64,000 nt of DNA from Bacteroidales bacterium (lineage in GTDB: Bacteria; Bacteroidota; Bacteroidia; Bacteroidales; F082), in NCBI GenBank assembly GCA_016281295.1, contig JAEEII010000124.1:31396-95395 (forward strand), given 5' to 3'. Under the pieces are notes generated by a model that saw nothing but the letters and a program-made list of their open reading frames with translations, did not search any database and was not told the DNA's origin. Shown piece by piece: positions 8,908-17,778 of this stretch. The translations under genes and the position numbers were made by a program. Position 1 is the first letter of the stretch, and each line of letters begins with the position of its first letter.

Positions 8908-10109
8908 AATAATTTACTCAACTCGTTAATATAATTCTTAGCCACATTCACATCGGAATAAGCTTTTGCTGTAGCTTTGGCTTTTTCCGACATGGATTTC
9001 AATTCTTCAGGTGACATTTTTCGAATAGTGGAAATGATGGAAGACAACTCCTCAGCGTTTCCTGCTTCACAAAGATAACCATTTACACCATTTTCAATAA
9101 TGCCATCAATACCCTCATGGCGAGAAGCAATGGTAATACATCCCAAAGCCATGGCTTCCAGATAAACCAATCCGAAAATCTCACCTTTTGAAATCATCAC
9201 AAATACATCTGATTGTTTCAAATACTGAACTACTTCGTCACGTGGTATTCTTCCCGTAAAGGTAAGTTTACCGTTGCAGGCAAGCTCGTCAAAACGTTGC
9301 TGCACATGGTTCTTTTCGTTTCCCTCTCCAATATATGTGATTTCAAACTGTTCTTGTTGGAAAGAGTGATGTAAAGCTTCCACCACGGCAACGGGATGCT
9401 TCCTGTTTATCAGTGTTCCCACATAGAGGAATCTTCGGACATCTTTGATGTCCTTATCAAACGTTTCTCCTGCTTCAATAAAAGGCTTCGACACGCCGGA
9501 TGCAGCAATGAAAGAACGCATGGGTTTTCCAAACAGTTTTTCGTAAGCTGATTGCGCGGTGATATTGCGAAAACCAACAAGATCCACCTCATTAACCAGA
9601 TCCATTATTTCATTACCATAACAATCCATGAGCTGCAAAAACTGATTGTTATGATAAACCAAACAAATAGGGCGATGGTATTTGGCTTTAAGAAGATGCA
9701 GCAAATCCAATTGAGGATTATCCCAATGACCAACAAAACAATCCGGAACACCTTCTTTTTCGACGCAAGATGAAATAATACGAAAAGCTCTCTGTATTTG
9801 CCTTTTTGGGAACCTGCTATGAGGTTTTATTTTTTTCAATAAAACATGAGAGATGCTAACGCCATCTTTTTCTTCATGATATTCTTGTGGGGCTTTTGTT
9901 GGAATCAAATAACCCAATTTTGAATCAATCACTCCCTTAAAAGGCCGACCTAATACATAAAAAGCTTTGGGGAAAGCCGACTCCGTATGAAAAACATGCA
10001 CTTTATGTCCCAACTGTACCCATTCTTTTGCAAAATAATGCACCACGGGAGTTGTTCCCCTTGGTGCATTTTGTGAAGGATAGACAGAAGACAGCAGAAA
10101 AATATTCAT
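8904..10109 (-). CDS. Glycosyltransferase family 4
   Basis: A 401-residue GT-B glycosyltransferase. It begins MNIFLLSSVYPSQNAPRGTT and carries FLYVGTLINRKHPVAVVEAL and ITYIGEGNEKN. It ends with the nucleotide-sugar signature SKGEIFGLVYLEAMALGCITIASRHEGI, where the Glu pair (E...E of the EX7E motif) is visible as EIFGLVYLE. Location and role should be cytoplasmic assembly of the polysaccharide repeat unit. It starts 4 bases after the end of the Wzy-like gene and overlaps the next glycosyltransferase, so the three are one transcription unit. Sugar specificity is unknown. Confidence 0.87.
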   Translation of the reverse strand: MNIFLLSSVYPSQNAPRGTTPVVHYFAKEWVQLGHKVHVFHTESAFPKAFYVLGRPFKGVIDSKLGYLIPTKAPQEYHEEKDGVSISHVLLKKIKPHSRFPKRQIQRAFRIISSCVEKEGVPDCFVGHWDNPQLDLLHLLKAKYHRPICLVYHNNQFLQLMDCYGNEIMDLVNEVDLVGFRNITAQSAYEKLFGKPMRSFIAASGVSKPFIEAGETFDKDIKDVRRFLYVGTLINRKHPVAVVEALHHSFQQEQFEITYIGEGNEKNHVQQRFDELACNGKLTFTGRIPRDEVVQYLKQSDVFVMISKGEIFGLVYLEAMALGCITIASRHEGIDGIIENGVNGYLCEAGNAEELSSIISTIRKMSPEELKSMSEKAKATAKAYSDVNVAKNYINELSKLF

Positions 10110-10113
10110 AGTA

Positions 10114-11337
10114 TCAAGACTCTTGTTCTGAAAACACTATATTGGGGACTGAACCTATTCTTTCGTTCTCTGTATTTCTTAGTGCCGCGCCAAAAACTAT
10201 AAAATTAAACACCGTAGCAGTTCCAGGACCGAAAGGGAAAGTGGGTTCTGCCATGGAAATAATAAATGGAATCAACAATAGGTAATAGCCAAGATTATAA
10301 TTGTTATGATTATCAGACCGAATTGTTTTTACAATTGCTTTAAATAACAGATATAAATAAAGGACGAGAATCGGGAAAGAAAACACCAATCCAAACTCAA
10401 ACATTTTGTTCAAAGGATAATTATGAATCCAACCTATTGAAATATTTTCGGTTAGATTTCCTAAAAAGATATGACTCGACAAGAACTCTAGGGCGGCAAT
10501 ATTACGATCCATTCTACCGGATGTAATATCACCCTCCTCAAAATTCTTAAAAAAGCTGCTATAAACATATTGCTTCATGGAGTCTGGCAGGCAGATAAAA
10601 ACCAAAGTGATAACCATTATACCCACCAAAAAATAAAACCAAAAGTTTTTCCCTTTATAGCGTTCATATAAAATATAAAGTAAAACGATGACACCTGTAA
10701 GGGCAGACGCTCTGGCACGAATGGTAAGCAAAACCACAAATGTCAAAATCGCAAGGCCATACATCACCAATTGCACGAAACGTTTTGATTTAGAATTAAA
10801 GGCCATAACCAAAAAAATCGTTCCACTGGTGGCAAGCATCACTCCCAATGAATTTTTATTATCTGTTTCATACTGATCATGTATTTCAAAGCCACCAATA
10901 TTCATCACAACCTGCATAAGTCCCACAAACAAGGTCAAACCAGCAAATAGAAGAAGAACTTGATTAAATCTTTTACGATCCAAATCCAAATGCCAACCCA
11001 CCATAATTGCCACCACACAAACAGCAATAGTTCGAGCATAGCTTATCATCACATTAGTTCCGAAAAAAGAGGCAACAATGAATGCATAAAGCAGAATAAA
11101 CGCCATGATAAACAAACTGGTCCTAACTACTTTTGATCCCAACATTGAGTTTAAATTAAAACACAACAAGAATAGACCTGCAAAAACTAAAATAATATAC
11201 CTGGAAAGGATAGTGCCACTTTCCATTCCTGCTGCATGACTCATATCAACAATGATAGGATGCGAAGAGATAGTTATGAGAGCTATGAGTAGTAACAGAA
11301 CCCAATATCGGATTTTTCCCAAAAATGATAATTCCAT
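10114..11337 (-). CDS. O-antigen polymerase/ligase-like membrane protein (Wzy-like)
   Basis: A 407-residue integral membrane protein with about ten or more hydrophobic segments, for example YWVLLLLIALITISS, YIILVFAGLFLLCFN and FLVGIMVITLVFICLP. The loop WIHNYPLNKMFEFGLVFSFPIL with its conserved His lies in the position of the catalytic periplasmic loop of O-antigen ligases and Wzy polymerases. It is the only such protein in the locus, which also contains a Wzx flippase, so it most likely polymerises repeat units on the periplasmic side. A ligase role is possible. The gene is AT-rich, as is common for wzy genes. Confidence 0.8.
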   Translation of the reverse strand: MELSFLGKIRYWVLLLLIALITISSHPIIVDMSHAAGMESGTILSRYIILVFAGLFLLCFNLNSMLGSKVVRTSLFIMAFILLYAFIVASFFGTNVMISYARTIAVCVVAIMVGWHLDLDRKRFNQVLLLFAGLTLFVGLMQVVMNIGGFEIHDQYETDNKNSLGVMLATSGTIFLVMAFNSKSKRFVQLVMYGLAILTFVVLLTIRARASALTGVIVLLYILYERYKGKNFWFYFLVGIMVITLVFICLPDSMKQYVYSSFFKNFEEGDITSGRMDRNIAALEFLSSHIFLGNLTENISIGWIHNYPLNKMFEFGLVFSFPILVLYLYLLFKAIVKTIRSDNHNNYNLGYYLLLIPFIISMAEPTFPFGPGTATVFNFIVFGAALRNTENERIGSVPNIVFSEQES

Positions 11338-11343
11338 TTTTTA

Positions 11344-12240
11344 TTAATTATTGATTTTCACCATATCACCAAACAATTTTTGGGTCTCTGGGAGTCTATT
11401 AACATCAAATCCACCACAAGGAGTGAAAGTAAGCTCACCAAAGGTCACTTTCCCCTTTTCCAAATAAAAATCAGCACGCACAAACGGGAAAGGCTTGGAA
11501 AGAATAGCTGCATAATCAAATACTTTTTCTATTCCTTCAGGTTTTGGCAAAGTGAAATCGGCAGGAGCCTCCTTTCCACGCTTGTTATAACGTTTCAGAT
11601 TCCAGTCTTTGTCAAAGAAATAATACTCTGCTCCATGTTCCATCTGCCCACGTTTGCCACAAACCAAAACACAATCAGGAACACCGTTAAAACAATATAA
11701 CTTATAGTCCACAGGTACATCCCCGTTTTCCGTTTCAATCAATTTCTCACATATTAGTTTTGGAGGAATCCCTTTGTATTGCATTTCAGAATAGGTCAGA
11801 TAAAAAGTATCATGAACTTTATACCACTCCTTTAATTTGTTCTTTGCATCCTCAACATCCAACTTTGATTTGTCAAACACAATCAGGTTTTGTCCACATC
11901 CAAAGTTCCATTTAATCACAAACTGTTTGGGTAAAGTATTCCATGGAATATCCTCAACATGTTCATATACGCCATAAAGCTCGTTCAATATCTCGCCACA
12001 ACCACAATTCTCCACATATTCGCGAACAGCATATTTATCAGCACATTGAGTGACCAACGGGTTCTGATAATAGGTATTGAATTTCAACCATTGGATTTTT
12101 TCATCCAGCGTTTGAGGATTCTTTAAATTGATAGGCTTTTTAAATTTGGTCAAATATATGACCCGGGTATTTAATTTAGGAGATATTCGGGTCAGTGTTT
12201 GTTTGAACCATCTGCTTAATCTTGATTCTGTAATTGACAT
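11344..12240 (-). CDS. TupA-like ATP-grasp protein
   Basis: A 298-residue protein of the TupA-like ATP-grasp family. Its name-giving member in alkaliphilic Bacillus is linked to teichuronopeptide (polyglutamate-polyglucuronate) synthesis. Characteristic stretches are NPQTLDEKIQWLKF near the N-terminus, CADKYAVREYV, FVIKWNFGCGQNLIV, DYKLYCFNGVPDCVLV and VRADFYLEKGKVTFGELTF, the last with the likely metal-binding Asp and Glu residues. It probably couples an amino acid to a sugar carboxylate, or extends such a substituent, in the cytoplasm. It is the last of the ten-gene CapA/ATP-grasp array, 6 bases before the Wzy-like gene. A second copy lies at 13,369-14,316. Confidence 0.85.
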   Translation of the reverse strand: MSITESRLSRWFKQTLTRISPKLNTRVIYLTKFKKPINLKNPQTLDEKIQWLKFNTYYQNPLVTQCADKYAVREYVENCGCGEILNELYGVYEHVEDIPWNTLPKQFVIKWNFGCGQNLIVFDKSKLDVEDAKNKLKEWYKVHDTFYLTYSEMQYKGIPPKLICEKLIETENGDVPVDYKLYCFNGVPDCVLVCGKRGQMEHGAEYYFFDKDWNLKRYNKRGKEAPADFTLPKPEGIEKVFDYAAILSKPFPFVRADFYLEKGKVTFGELTFTPCGGFDVNRLPETQKLFGDMVKINN

Positions 12241-12292
12241 GTTGTTATTAAATATAATTACCTAAACAAAAACAAAATTGGAATATTTATAG

Positions 12293-13366
12293 TTATTCAA
12301 ACCTGGTATCTTTTAAAACCTTTATCCGTTTAAAGATCTCATCAGTCATCTCACCAAAAGCAGGCCCATGCGCTGTTTGGCTCAAGTCTGGAGCTCGATT
12401 CCATTCAATCAAAACAGGATGGCCTTTCTCATCAATTCCGAAATCCCACCCTATTAGATTAAAATAAGGAAGTCTAAAATGCAAGTCCTTAACTTCATTA
12501 ATAACCAACTCAAAAGAAGGAATTTCAAATCCTTTTAATACCGTGCCTATATCAGTCACAGGAATTCTTTTTTCACTTGGAGTTCCGTAGGCACAATCTA
12601 TTATTCTTCCTGATGACAAGTCTATATCCGCATTGATTCCGCCAGCAGTCTCATTATCCACTGATTTTCCTTTTCTTCCAATCCGAACCACAACATAGAG
12701 TATGAAGACTTCATTACCTTGACGGTACGAAAGCACACGGAGGGTGTTCAACGAAGTAGGATTCAACATTCCCATAGACTCATGCTGCTGTATCTTTTCC
12801 TGAATGATAAAATTCTTCCCATAACTGTCCATCAAAGACTCAACCGTATTACCATCATCCATTTTTCCATCATGGGAAGAGAAAACTTTGACACCACTAC
12901 CCCACATGCCTTCTTGCGTCGGTTTAGAAACAGCTCCGTTCAGATTCTTACATCTTTCCAAAGCCTCTTCACGACTAATCGGTTTTGAATCATCGTAATA
13001 ATACCCATTGATGTTTTTAACAATTGTTTTGGGACGAATCACATCAGGGAAATACACATCATAGATTCCCTTGTCAACGTAGGCGTGACGTAAGTCAAAG
13101 TTATTAAGCTTGTAGATGATATCCGAATGATAAAAACATGTGGGAACGTATTTTACCGAAAAATTACCATTTCTGGAATAAAAGTATTCATGCCAATAAA
13201 CGGGCACTTTTTTTCCTAGTAAAGTAGAATAATAGGTGAGAATATCATTCTTTTGTCCATTTGACAATGGATTCACTTCGCAATGGGACAATTTTTCCCG
13301 AATGTTTCGAATATCTTTTTTCCAATTTTGCCGAATGGCATATTTAGTATATATATCTTTGAACAT
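12293..13366 (-). CDS. Sugar-transfer-associated ATP-grasp protein
   Basis: A 357-residue ATPgrasp_ST-type protein. Landmarks are the substrate region RPKTIVKNINGYYYDD, SKPTQEGMWGSGV (nucleotide loop), NPTSLNTLRV, RIGRKGKSVDN and GWDFGIDEKGHPVLIEWNRAPDL (metal site). It shares the N-terminal pattern of a helical region followed by PVYWHEYFYSRNG with the copies at 14,338 and 16,623, so these three are recent paralogues. The gene is sandwiched between the two TupA-like genes. The expected chemistry is ATP-dependent amide formation on a polysaccharide precursor. Substrate specificity cannot be read from the sequence. Confidence 0.85.
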   Translation of the reverse strand: MFKDIYTKYAIRQNWKKDIRNIREKLSHCEVNPLSNGQKNDILTYYSTLLGKKVPVYWHEYFYSRNGNFSVKYVPTCFYHSDIIYKLNNFDLRHAYVDKGIYDVYFPDVIRPKTIVKNINGYYYDDSKPISREEALERCKNLNGAVSKPTQEGMWGSGVKVFSSHDGKMDDGNTVESLMDSYGKNFIIQEKIQQHESMGMLNPTSLNTLRVLSYRQGNEVFILYVVVRIGRKGKSVDNETAGGINADIDLSSGRIIDCAYGTPSEKRIPVTDIGTVLKGFEIPSFELVINEVKDLHFRLPYFNLIGWDFGIDEKGHPVLIEWNRAPDLSQTAHGPAFGEMTDEIFKRIKVLKDTRFE

Positions 13367-13368
13367 AA

Positions 13369-14316
13369 TCAGTCGTTTTGGTCTTCAATTGGCAATTTGA
13401 ATAGATTTCCCATTTGTACATTGAATGACTGTGGATCATAATAGGAATATCCACCTCCGGTGAAAAACGTCAACTCAGCCACATAAAGTTTGTCTTCGGT
13501 ATCAAAGAAATCCACTCTAACATGTGGGAAATCTTTTGACAACACCTTGGCAATCTCCAACATTTCTTCAAAATGATGTGGATGAGGCACATCTAAATTG
13601 GGATGATGCCCTGAAGTAACGTCCAACTTATTCCAATTCAGGTCATAAAAGGTAAATGACGGCCCCGTACTACCAAACCGTTCCATAGCAGCTTCAACAC
13701 AAAACGGTTGCCCGTCAAAACACATTATTTTATAGTCATACAGTTGGTCTTTGACGTTTTCGACATACTGTTCGGCCAAAATTTTTGGCGTACAATTGTA
13801 ATAAGCGACTGTCAAACCATTAATCAACGTCCACTTCATCTGCAACCACTTTGACCAGTCTCTTTTCTTCTTTTTAAAATCCACCTCTGACCTATTATGG
13901 ATAATTTCAACCCATCTACCAGCATCCTTGGCATTTGATTTCAAGCAGAACTCTTCTGGCAAATTTGCCCAATCTTTCTCCAACTCCTTGATATCTGTCC
14001 ACACTCCAATCAAAGGAATCGTATAGCCTTCACCAAGTTTTTCTTTCACATATTGTTTAAACAAGTGTTTATCCACAATCCTATCCAAATGTCCATCCCC
14101 AGTATAATATGCCTTATACCATTGTATTTTTTCAGTATAGGTATTGGGATGCTTAATATCAAATCGATACCCGAACTTTTCCTCATAGCGATCCATCATC
14201 AACTCAACACGTTTCTCTTCGGGTAAGGCACGATAATCGATAATCCGCTGATAAGCAATCCAATCAATTAGATTTTGTACGATTCCAATATCACTGATTT
14301 TTTGTTTAATATTCAT
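13369..14316 (-). CDS. TupA-like ATP-grasp protein
   Basis: A 315-residue TupA-like ATP-grasp protein. It has HPNTYTEKIQWYKAYY, VDKHLFKQYVKEKLG, FCLKSNAKDAGRWVEII, DYKIMCFDGQPFCVEAA and VRVDFFDTEDKLYVAELTFF, paralleling the blocks of the copy at 11,344. The two differ clearly in sequence, so they probably act on different substrates or at successive steps. It sits 2 bases upstream of an ATPgrasp_ST gene in a gene order that alternates the two ATP-grasp kinds. Family knowledge points to peptide-like modification of acidic polysaccharides. The specific product is unknown. Confidence 0.85.
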   Translation of the reverse strand: MNIKQKISDIGIVQNLIDWIAYQRIIDYRALPEEKRVELMMDRYEEKFGYRFDIKHPNTYTEKIQWYKAYYTGDGHLDRIVDKHLFKQYVKEKLGEGYTIPLIGVWTDIKELEKDWANLPEEFCLKSNAKDAGRWVEIIHNRSEVDFKKKKRDWSKWLQMKWTLINGLTVAYYNCTPKILAEQYVENVKDQLYDYKIMCFDGQPFCVEAAMERFGSTGPSFTFYDLNWNKLDVTSGHHPNLDVPHPHHFEEMLEIAKVLSKDFPHVRVDFFDTEDKLYVAELTFFTGGGYSYYDPQSFNVQMGNLFKLPIEDQND

Positions 14317-14337
14317 ATTAATATATATTGAAATAAT

Positions 14338-15426
14338 TTACCAATTCCTATTGTAATTATTCTGTCTTGGCCACAACTCACTAATGATTCTTTCCGTATA
14401 ATCGCCCAATCCAGGACCAAAAGCAGACTGACTTAATCCCGTATTCGCGTTCCATTCAAGAATGACGGGATCACCTACTTCATCTACTGCCATATCCCAA
14501 CCTACAAGATCAAAGAATGGCATTTGGAAATGCAGCCTCTTCACGGTTTCCAGCACCTTGTCATAAGAAGGAATCTCATAGCCTTCCAGCACCACCCCTG
14601 AATCTGTTTGTGTAATCTTGTCTTCCACCGATCCGCCGTAAGCATATTTTTCCAACTTCCCGTTCTTGTCGATATTGGCACTCATGCCACCTGCGCTTTG
14701 GTTGTCAATCACCTGGTCTTTTCTACCAATCCTCACCACAGCATATACGATTAATACTTCCATACCCGAACGGTAGCTTAAAATCCTGATAGTGTTCACC
14801 GATGTCGGATTCAAAGCGCTCATTCGCTCATGTTGCTTCAAACGCTCTTGGATTTGGAAATTTTTTTTATAAACATCGAATACTTGTTCAATTGTAGCTC
14901 CTTCATGATTCGTAACGCCATCGGTCACTTCCAAGCTCCTTACTCCGTTACCATGTTTCCCTAATGAGGGTTTGATCAGCATATTGTGAATATTCTGACA
15001 ACGGCTGACCGCTTCTTCTTTTGTTACCGGCTCGCCGTCCCAATAATAATAACCATTCCTGTTTTTCAGAATAGTCTTCGGATGTTTGACATCGGGCAAA
15101 ATAATATCACACATATTCTTATCGGCCAAAGCATCCCTATAAGACATCATATTAGCTTTACCTATGATATCGGTATGATAAAGATAAGTCGGAACATATT
15201 TTTTCGAATAAACCCCGGAACGAGAATAAAAGTATTGATGGCAAGTCAATGAAATTTTTTTTCCAATCAATCCTTTATAATATTCTTGTATTTCATGCTT
15301 TTGATCTTTAGTCAATGTTTTCTTGTCCTTTAATCCGTTCAACGATTTTTTTATATATCGCTCTTGCACCTGACCAGTTTTATACTTGTTGTAAAGATCA
15401 AATACTTTTTTTATTTTTCCGAACAT
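14338..15426 (-). CDS. Sugar-transfer-associated ATP-grasp protein
   Basis: A 362-residue ATPgrasp_ST-type protein. The motifs are KNRNGYYYWDGEPVTKEEA, MLIKPSLGKHGNGV, NPTSVNTIRILSYR, RIGRKDQVIDN and GWDMAVDEVGDPVILEWNAN. Together with the CapA gene just upstream (15,461-16,600) it forms a two-gene unit that is repeated next door (16,623-18,930). The ATP-grasp copies of the two units share most family blocks nearly word for word, which indicates tandem duplication. It presumably transfers an amino-acid-like group onto a sugar. Confidence 0.85.
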   Translation of the reverse strand: MFGKIKKVFDLYNKYKTGQVQERYIKKSLNGLKDKKTLTKDQKHEIQEYYKGLIGKKISLTCHQYFYSRSGVYSKKYVPTYLYHTDIIGKANMMSYRDALADKNMCDIILPDVKHPKTILKNRNGYYYWDGEPVTKEEAVSRCQNIHNMLIKPSLGKHGNGVRSLEVTDGVTNHEGATIEQVFDVYKKNFQIQERLKQHERMSALNPTSVNTIRILSYRSGMEVLIVYAVVRIGRKDQVIDNQSAGGMSANIDKNGKLEKYAYGGSVEDKITQTDSGVVLEGYEIPSYDKVLETVKRLHFQMPFFDLVGWDMAVDEVGDPVILEWNANTGLSQSAFGPGLGDYTERIISELWPRQNNYNRNW

Positions 15427-15460
15427 GATATTAATATTTAAATAACCCTTTTCTTTTTAA

Positions 15461-16600
15461 TTACTTATTTTTCAATGTTCTCAGCAAAACGTTTCTCCTT
15501 GTGTCATTTCTTAACAAAGTCTGCAAGGAAAAGGCATTGGAAACCTCCTGCCTTCTAACAATCTTTATCAAATTTTTCACTGTTTGCTTGGTGTATGACA
15601 TCAACGACTTTGGGAACATCGATCCGTCAATAATTGGCATTTCCTGATCCACCGACAGTATTTTGCATTGCTCCTTAAGATAATTCAAATACAATTCCTT
15701 ATTATGCAAATAGGAACATAGCTTTTGATTGTGTTCATCCCTCTCACGCCCATCATCAAGCACAAGAGATATATTATCAATATTCCGTGTATTATAAATA
15801 GTAAAACTGATATGTTTGTCGAAAAGATCAATTTGAACGCACATTCCCTCATACCAATGAGGTCTGTTCCATGCACGATATAGCGTATCTTCTTTGCTGT
15901 TGAAAAAGAAATTACCAAGACTATAGAAAATCGGTTTCTCCTTGTACTCCTCCCATCCCTGCGGGCAATGAGGATGACTTGCTATGACACCATCAGCACC
16001 ATAATCAATAAAATCTCTGTAGCGAGCGATGGTTTCGGGCAAAGGAACATCGATATACTCTATTCCGTCATGGGGCAAAACAAATAAATAATCAACTTCT
16101 TTTTTTGCCGCAATGATATCATGATTGACCCGAAGGTCATTAATATAAGCACACCCCAGCCCCTCATGATGAACCACATCATCAAAGACCCCTGTATAGG
16201 CAGCATAAGTAAGAGCAAGAAAACCAATTTTGACACCGTCTACTTCACAAACCTTTACTCTATATGCTTCATCATACGATCCAACACCAAAAGAAAGATC
16301 GCCAAATACTGATTTTGTTTTCTTCAATCCCTCATCGCCCCAGTCAAAGGCATGATTATTAGCCAAAGAAAACAAATTAAAGCCAAGCTTTCTTAGAAAA
16401 CCAGGTGTATCGTCATGCTGCCAAAAACGCTCATAACGTTGAGGTGGTAATTCGACATCGGGTTTCAAAGGAACTTCAAAATTCACAACTTTCAAATCAC
16501 AGCTTTGAATTAACCGCTTCAAATCATCGGACACTGTGATCAATGAAGTTGACGGCTTGGAGCAGAAGTCGCCCGCAAAAAACAAACTGATTTTCCTCAT
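15461..16600 (-). CDS. CapA-family protein (PGA-cap metallophosphatase-like)
   Basis: A 379-residue protein of the CapA family, named after the poly-gamma-glutamate capsule protein. These have a calcineurin-like metallophosphatase fold. Landmarks are FAGDFCSKPS near the N-terminus, VVNFEVPL, LANNHAFDWG, LPHDGIEYIDVP and SHPHCPQGWEEYKEKPIFY followed by SLGNFFF; His, Asp and Asn residues in these blocks form the predicted metal site. No signal peptide is seen, so this form acts in the cytoplasm or is loosely attached to the membrane. It is very similar to the CapA at 17,779-18,930, a clear tandem duplicate. Its biochemical role is not established. CapA-type proteins are usually placed in transport or attachment of gamma-glutamyl chains. 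Confidence 0.87.
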   Translation of the reverse strand: MRKISLFFAGDFCSKPSTSLITVSDDLKRLIQSCDLKVVNFEVPLKPDVELPPQRYERFWQHDDTPGFLRKLGFNLFSLANNHAFDWGDEGLKKTKSVFGDLSFGVGSYDEAYRVKVCEVDGVKIGFLALTYAAYTGVFDDVVHHEGLGCAYINDLRVNHDIIAAKKEVDYLFVLPHDGIEYIDVPLPETIARYRDFIDYGADGVIASHPHCPQGWEEYKEKPIFYSLGNFFFNSKEDTLYRAWNRPHWYEGMCVQIDLFDKHISFTIYNTRNIDNISLVLDDGRERDEHNQKLCSYLHNKELYLNYLKEQCKILSVDQEMPIIDGSMFPKSLMSYTKQTVKNLIKIVRRQEVSNAFSLQTLLRNDTRRNVLLRTLKNK

Positions 16601-16622
16601 GTATAAACCTTACGTCTCCAGA

Positions 16623-17765
16623 TTACTTTAACAATCTATGCAAATAATATTTTATAGCAGTCTTGGTATAAACCGGCTCCAACATACGATAGGTTGGATC
16701 TCCTTTTCGAGAATTAGGTCTGCTCATAGCATCTTTTACCACCATTTCGGTATAGTCTCCAAAAGCAGGTCCCACTGCCGACTGGCTAAGTTCGGGAGTA
16801 GTGTTCCATTCCAACATCACGGGATCTCCCGCTTCATCAATACTAATATCCCAGCCCACCAGATCCTGAAATGGGAGATTCAAATGCTGTTCTTTCACTA
16901 TTGCCAAAGCTTTTTCAAATGAAGGCACTTGATACCCTTCCAATTTCACTCCAGTATCCGTAAGTTCTATCTTATCTTGACCAGGAGCCCCGTATGCAAA
17001 CCTACACAACGTACCATCCAGGTTGATTTTTGTGCTAATTCCTCCGGCTGATTCATTATCAATAGCCTGTCCTTTCCTTCCTATCCTTATTGCGGCATAA
17101 AGAACAAACACTTCCATTCCCTTACGATAAGTCACAATTCTTATCGTATTGATTGAATCGGGATTCAAAGCATTCATTGCAGGATGTTGCTTAACAAGGT
17201 CTTGAATCAAAAAATTCTTGCCATAATCCAGCAACAAATCTTTTAGCTTTGTACCCTTGGTATCAACAATACCATTTTCAACATGCAGCTTCTTCACTCC
17301 ATTACCATGAGAGGTCAGTGTAGGTTTGACAATCACATCCCCGACATTAGCACATTTTTCAACCGCATCTTCCAAACTAACTGCTTTGTTTTCAACATAG
17401 AAATACCCGTTTCTGTTTTTCAAGTAAGTATGCGGCTGCTTCATAGTTGGCAGTACGATGTCATTCAGGTTTTTATCAGAGAAAGGAACACACCAGGGCA
17501 GTTGGTTCAACCGGCCTGTCAATTCCAACCGATACAAACTCGTTGGAATGTACTTTACGGAATAAACACCTGTCCGCGCAAAGAAATAGCGGTGCCAATC
17601 TGTAGGGATCTCGTATCCCACCAATCCCTGCCAATAGTCTTGTATCTCTTGTTCCTGCTCTTTAGTAAGTTTCACTTTATGCGGCAGTTTCTGATAGCTG
17701 TCATTTACTTGCTTCAGATACTTTTCAATGAATAGGTTTTCCTGAATTTTTGATCTAAGTTCCAT
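16623..17765 (-). CDS. Sugar-transfer-associated ATP-grasp protein
   Basis: A 380-residue ATPgrasp_ST-type protein with KNRNGYFYVENKAVSLEDA, VIVKPTLTSHGNGV, NPDSINTIRIVTYR, RIGRKGQAIDN and GWDISIDEAGDPVMLEWNTT. Compared with the copy at 14,338 it has a C-terminal extension of about 20 residues (RPNSRKGDPTYRMLEPVYTK and beyond). It pairs with the CapA gene immediately upstream, 13 bases away. The duplicated pair suggests two related but distinct amino-acid additions, though simple redundancy is not excluded. Confidence 0.85.
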   Translation of the reverse strand: MELRSKIQENLFIEKYLKQVNDSYQKLPHKVKLTKEQEQEIQDYWQGLVGYEIPTDWHRYFFARTGVYSVKYIPTSLYRLELTGRLNQLPWCVPFSDKNLNDIVLPTMKQPHTYLKNRNGYFYVENKAVSLEDAVEKCANVGDVIVKPTLTSHGNGVKKLHVENGIVDTKGTKLKDLLLDYGKNFLIQDLVKQHPAMNALNPDSINTIRIVTYRKGMEVFVLYAAIRIGRKGQAIDNESAGGISTKINLDGTLCRFAYGAPGQDKIELTDTGVKLEGYQVPSFEKALAIVKEQHLNLPFQDLVGWDISIDEAGDPVMLEWNTTPELSQSAVGPAFGDYTEMVVKDAMSRPNSRKGDPTYRMLEPVYTKTAIKYYLHRLLK

Positions 17766-17778
17766 TTATAACCAATTT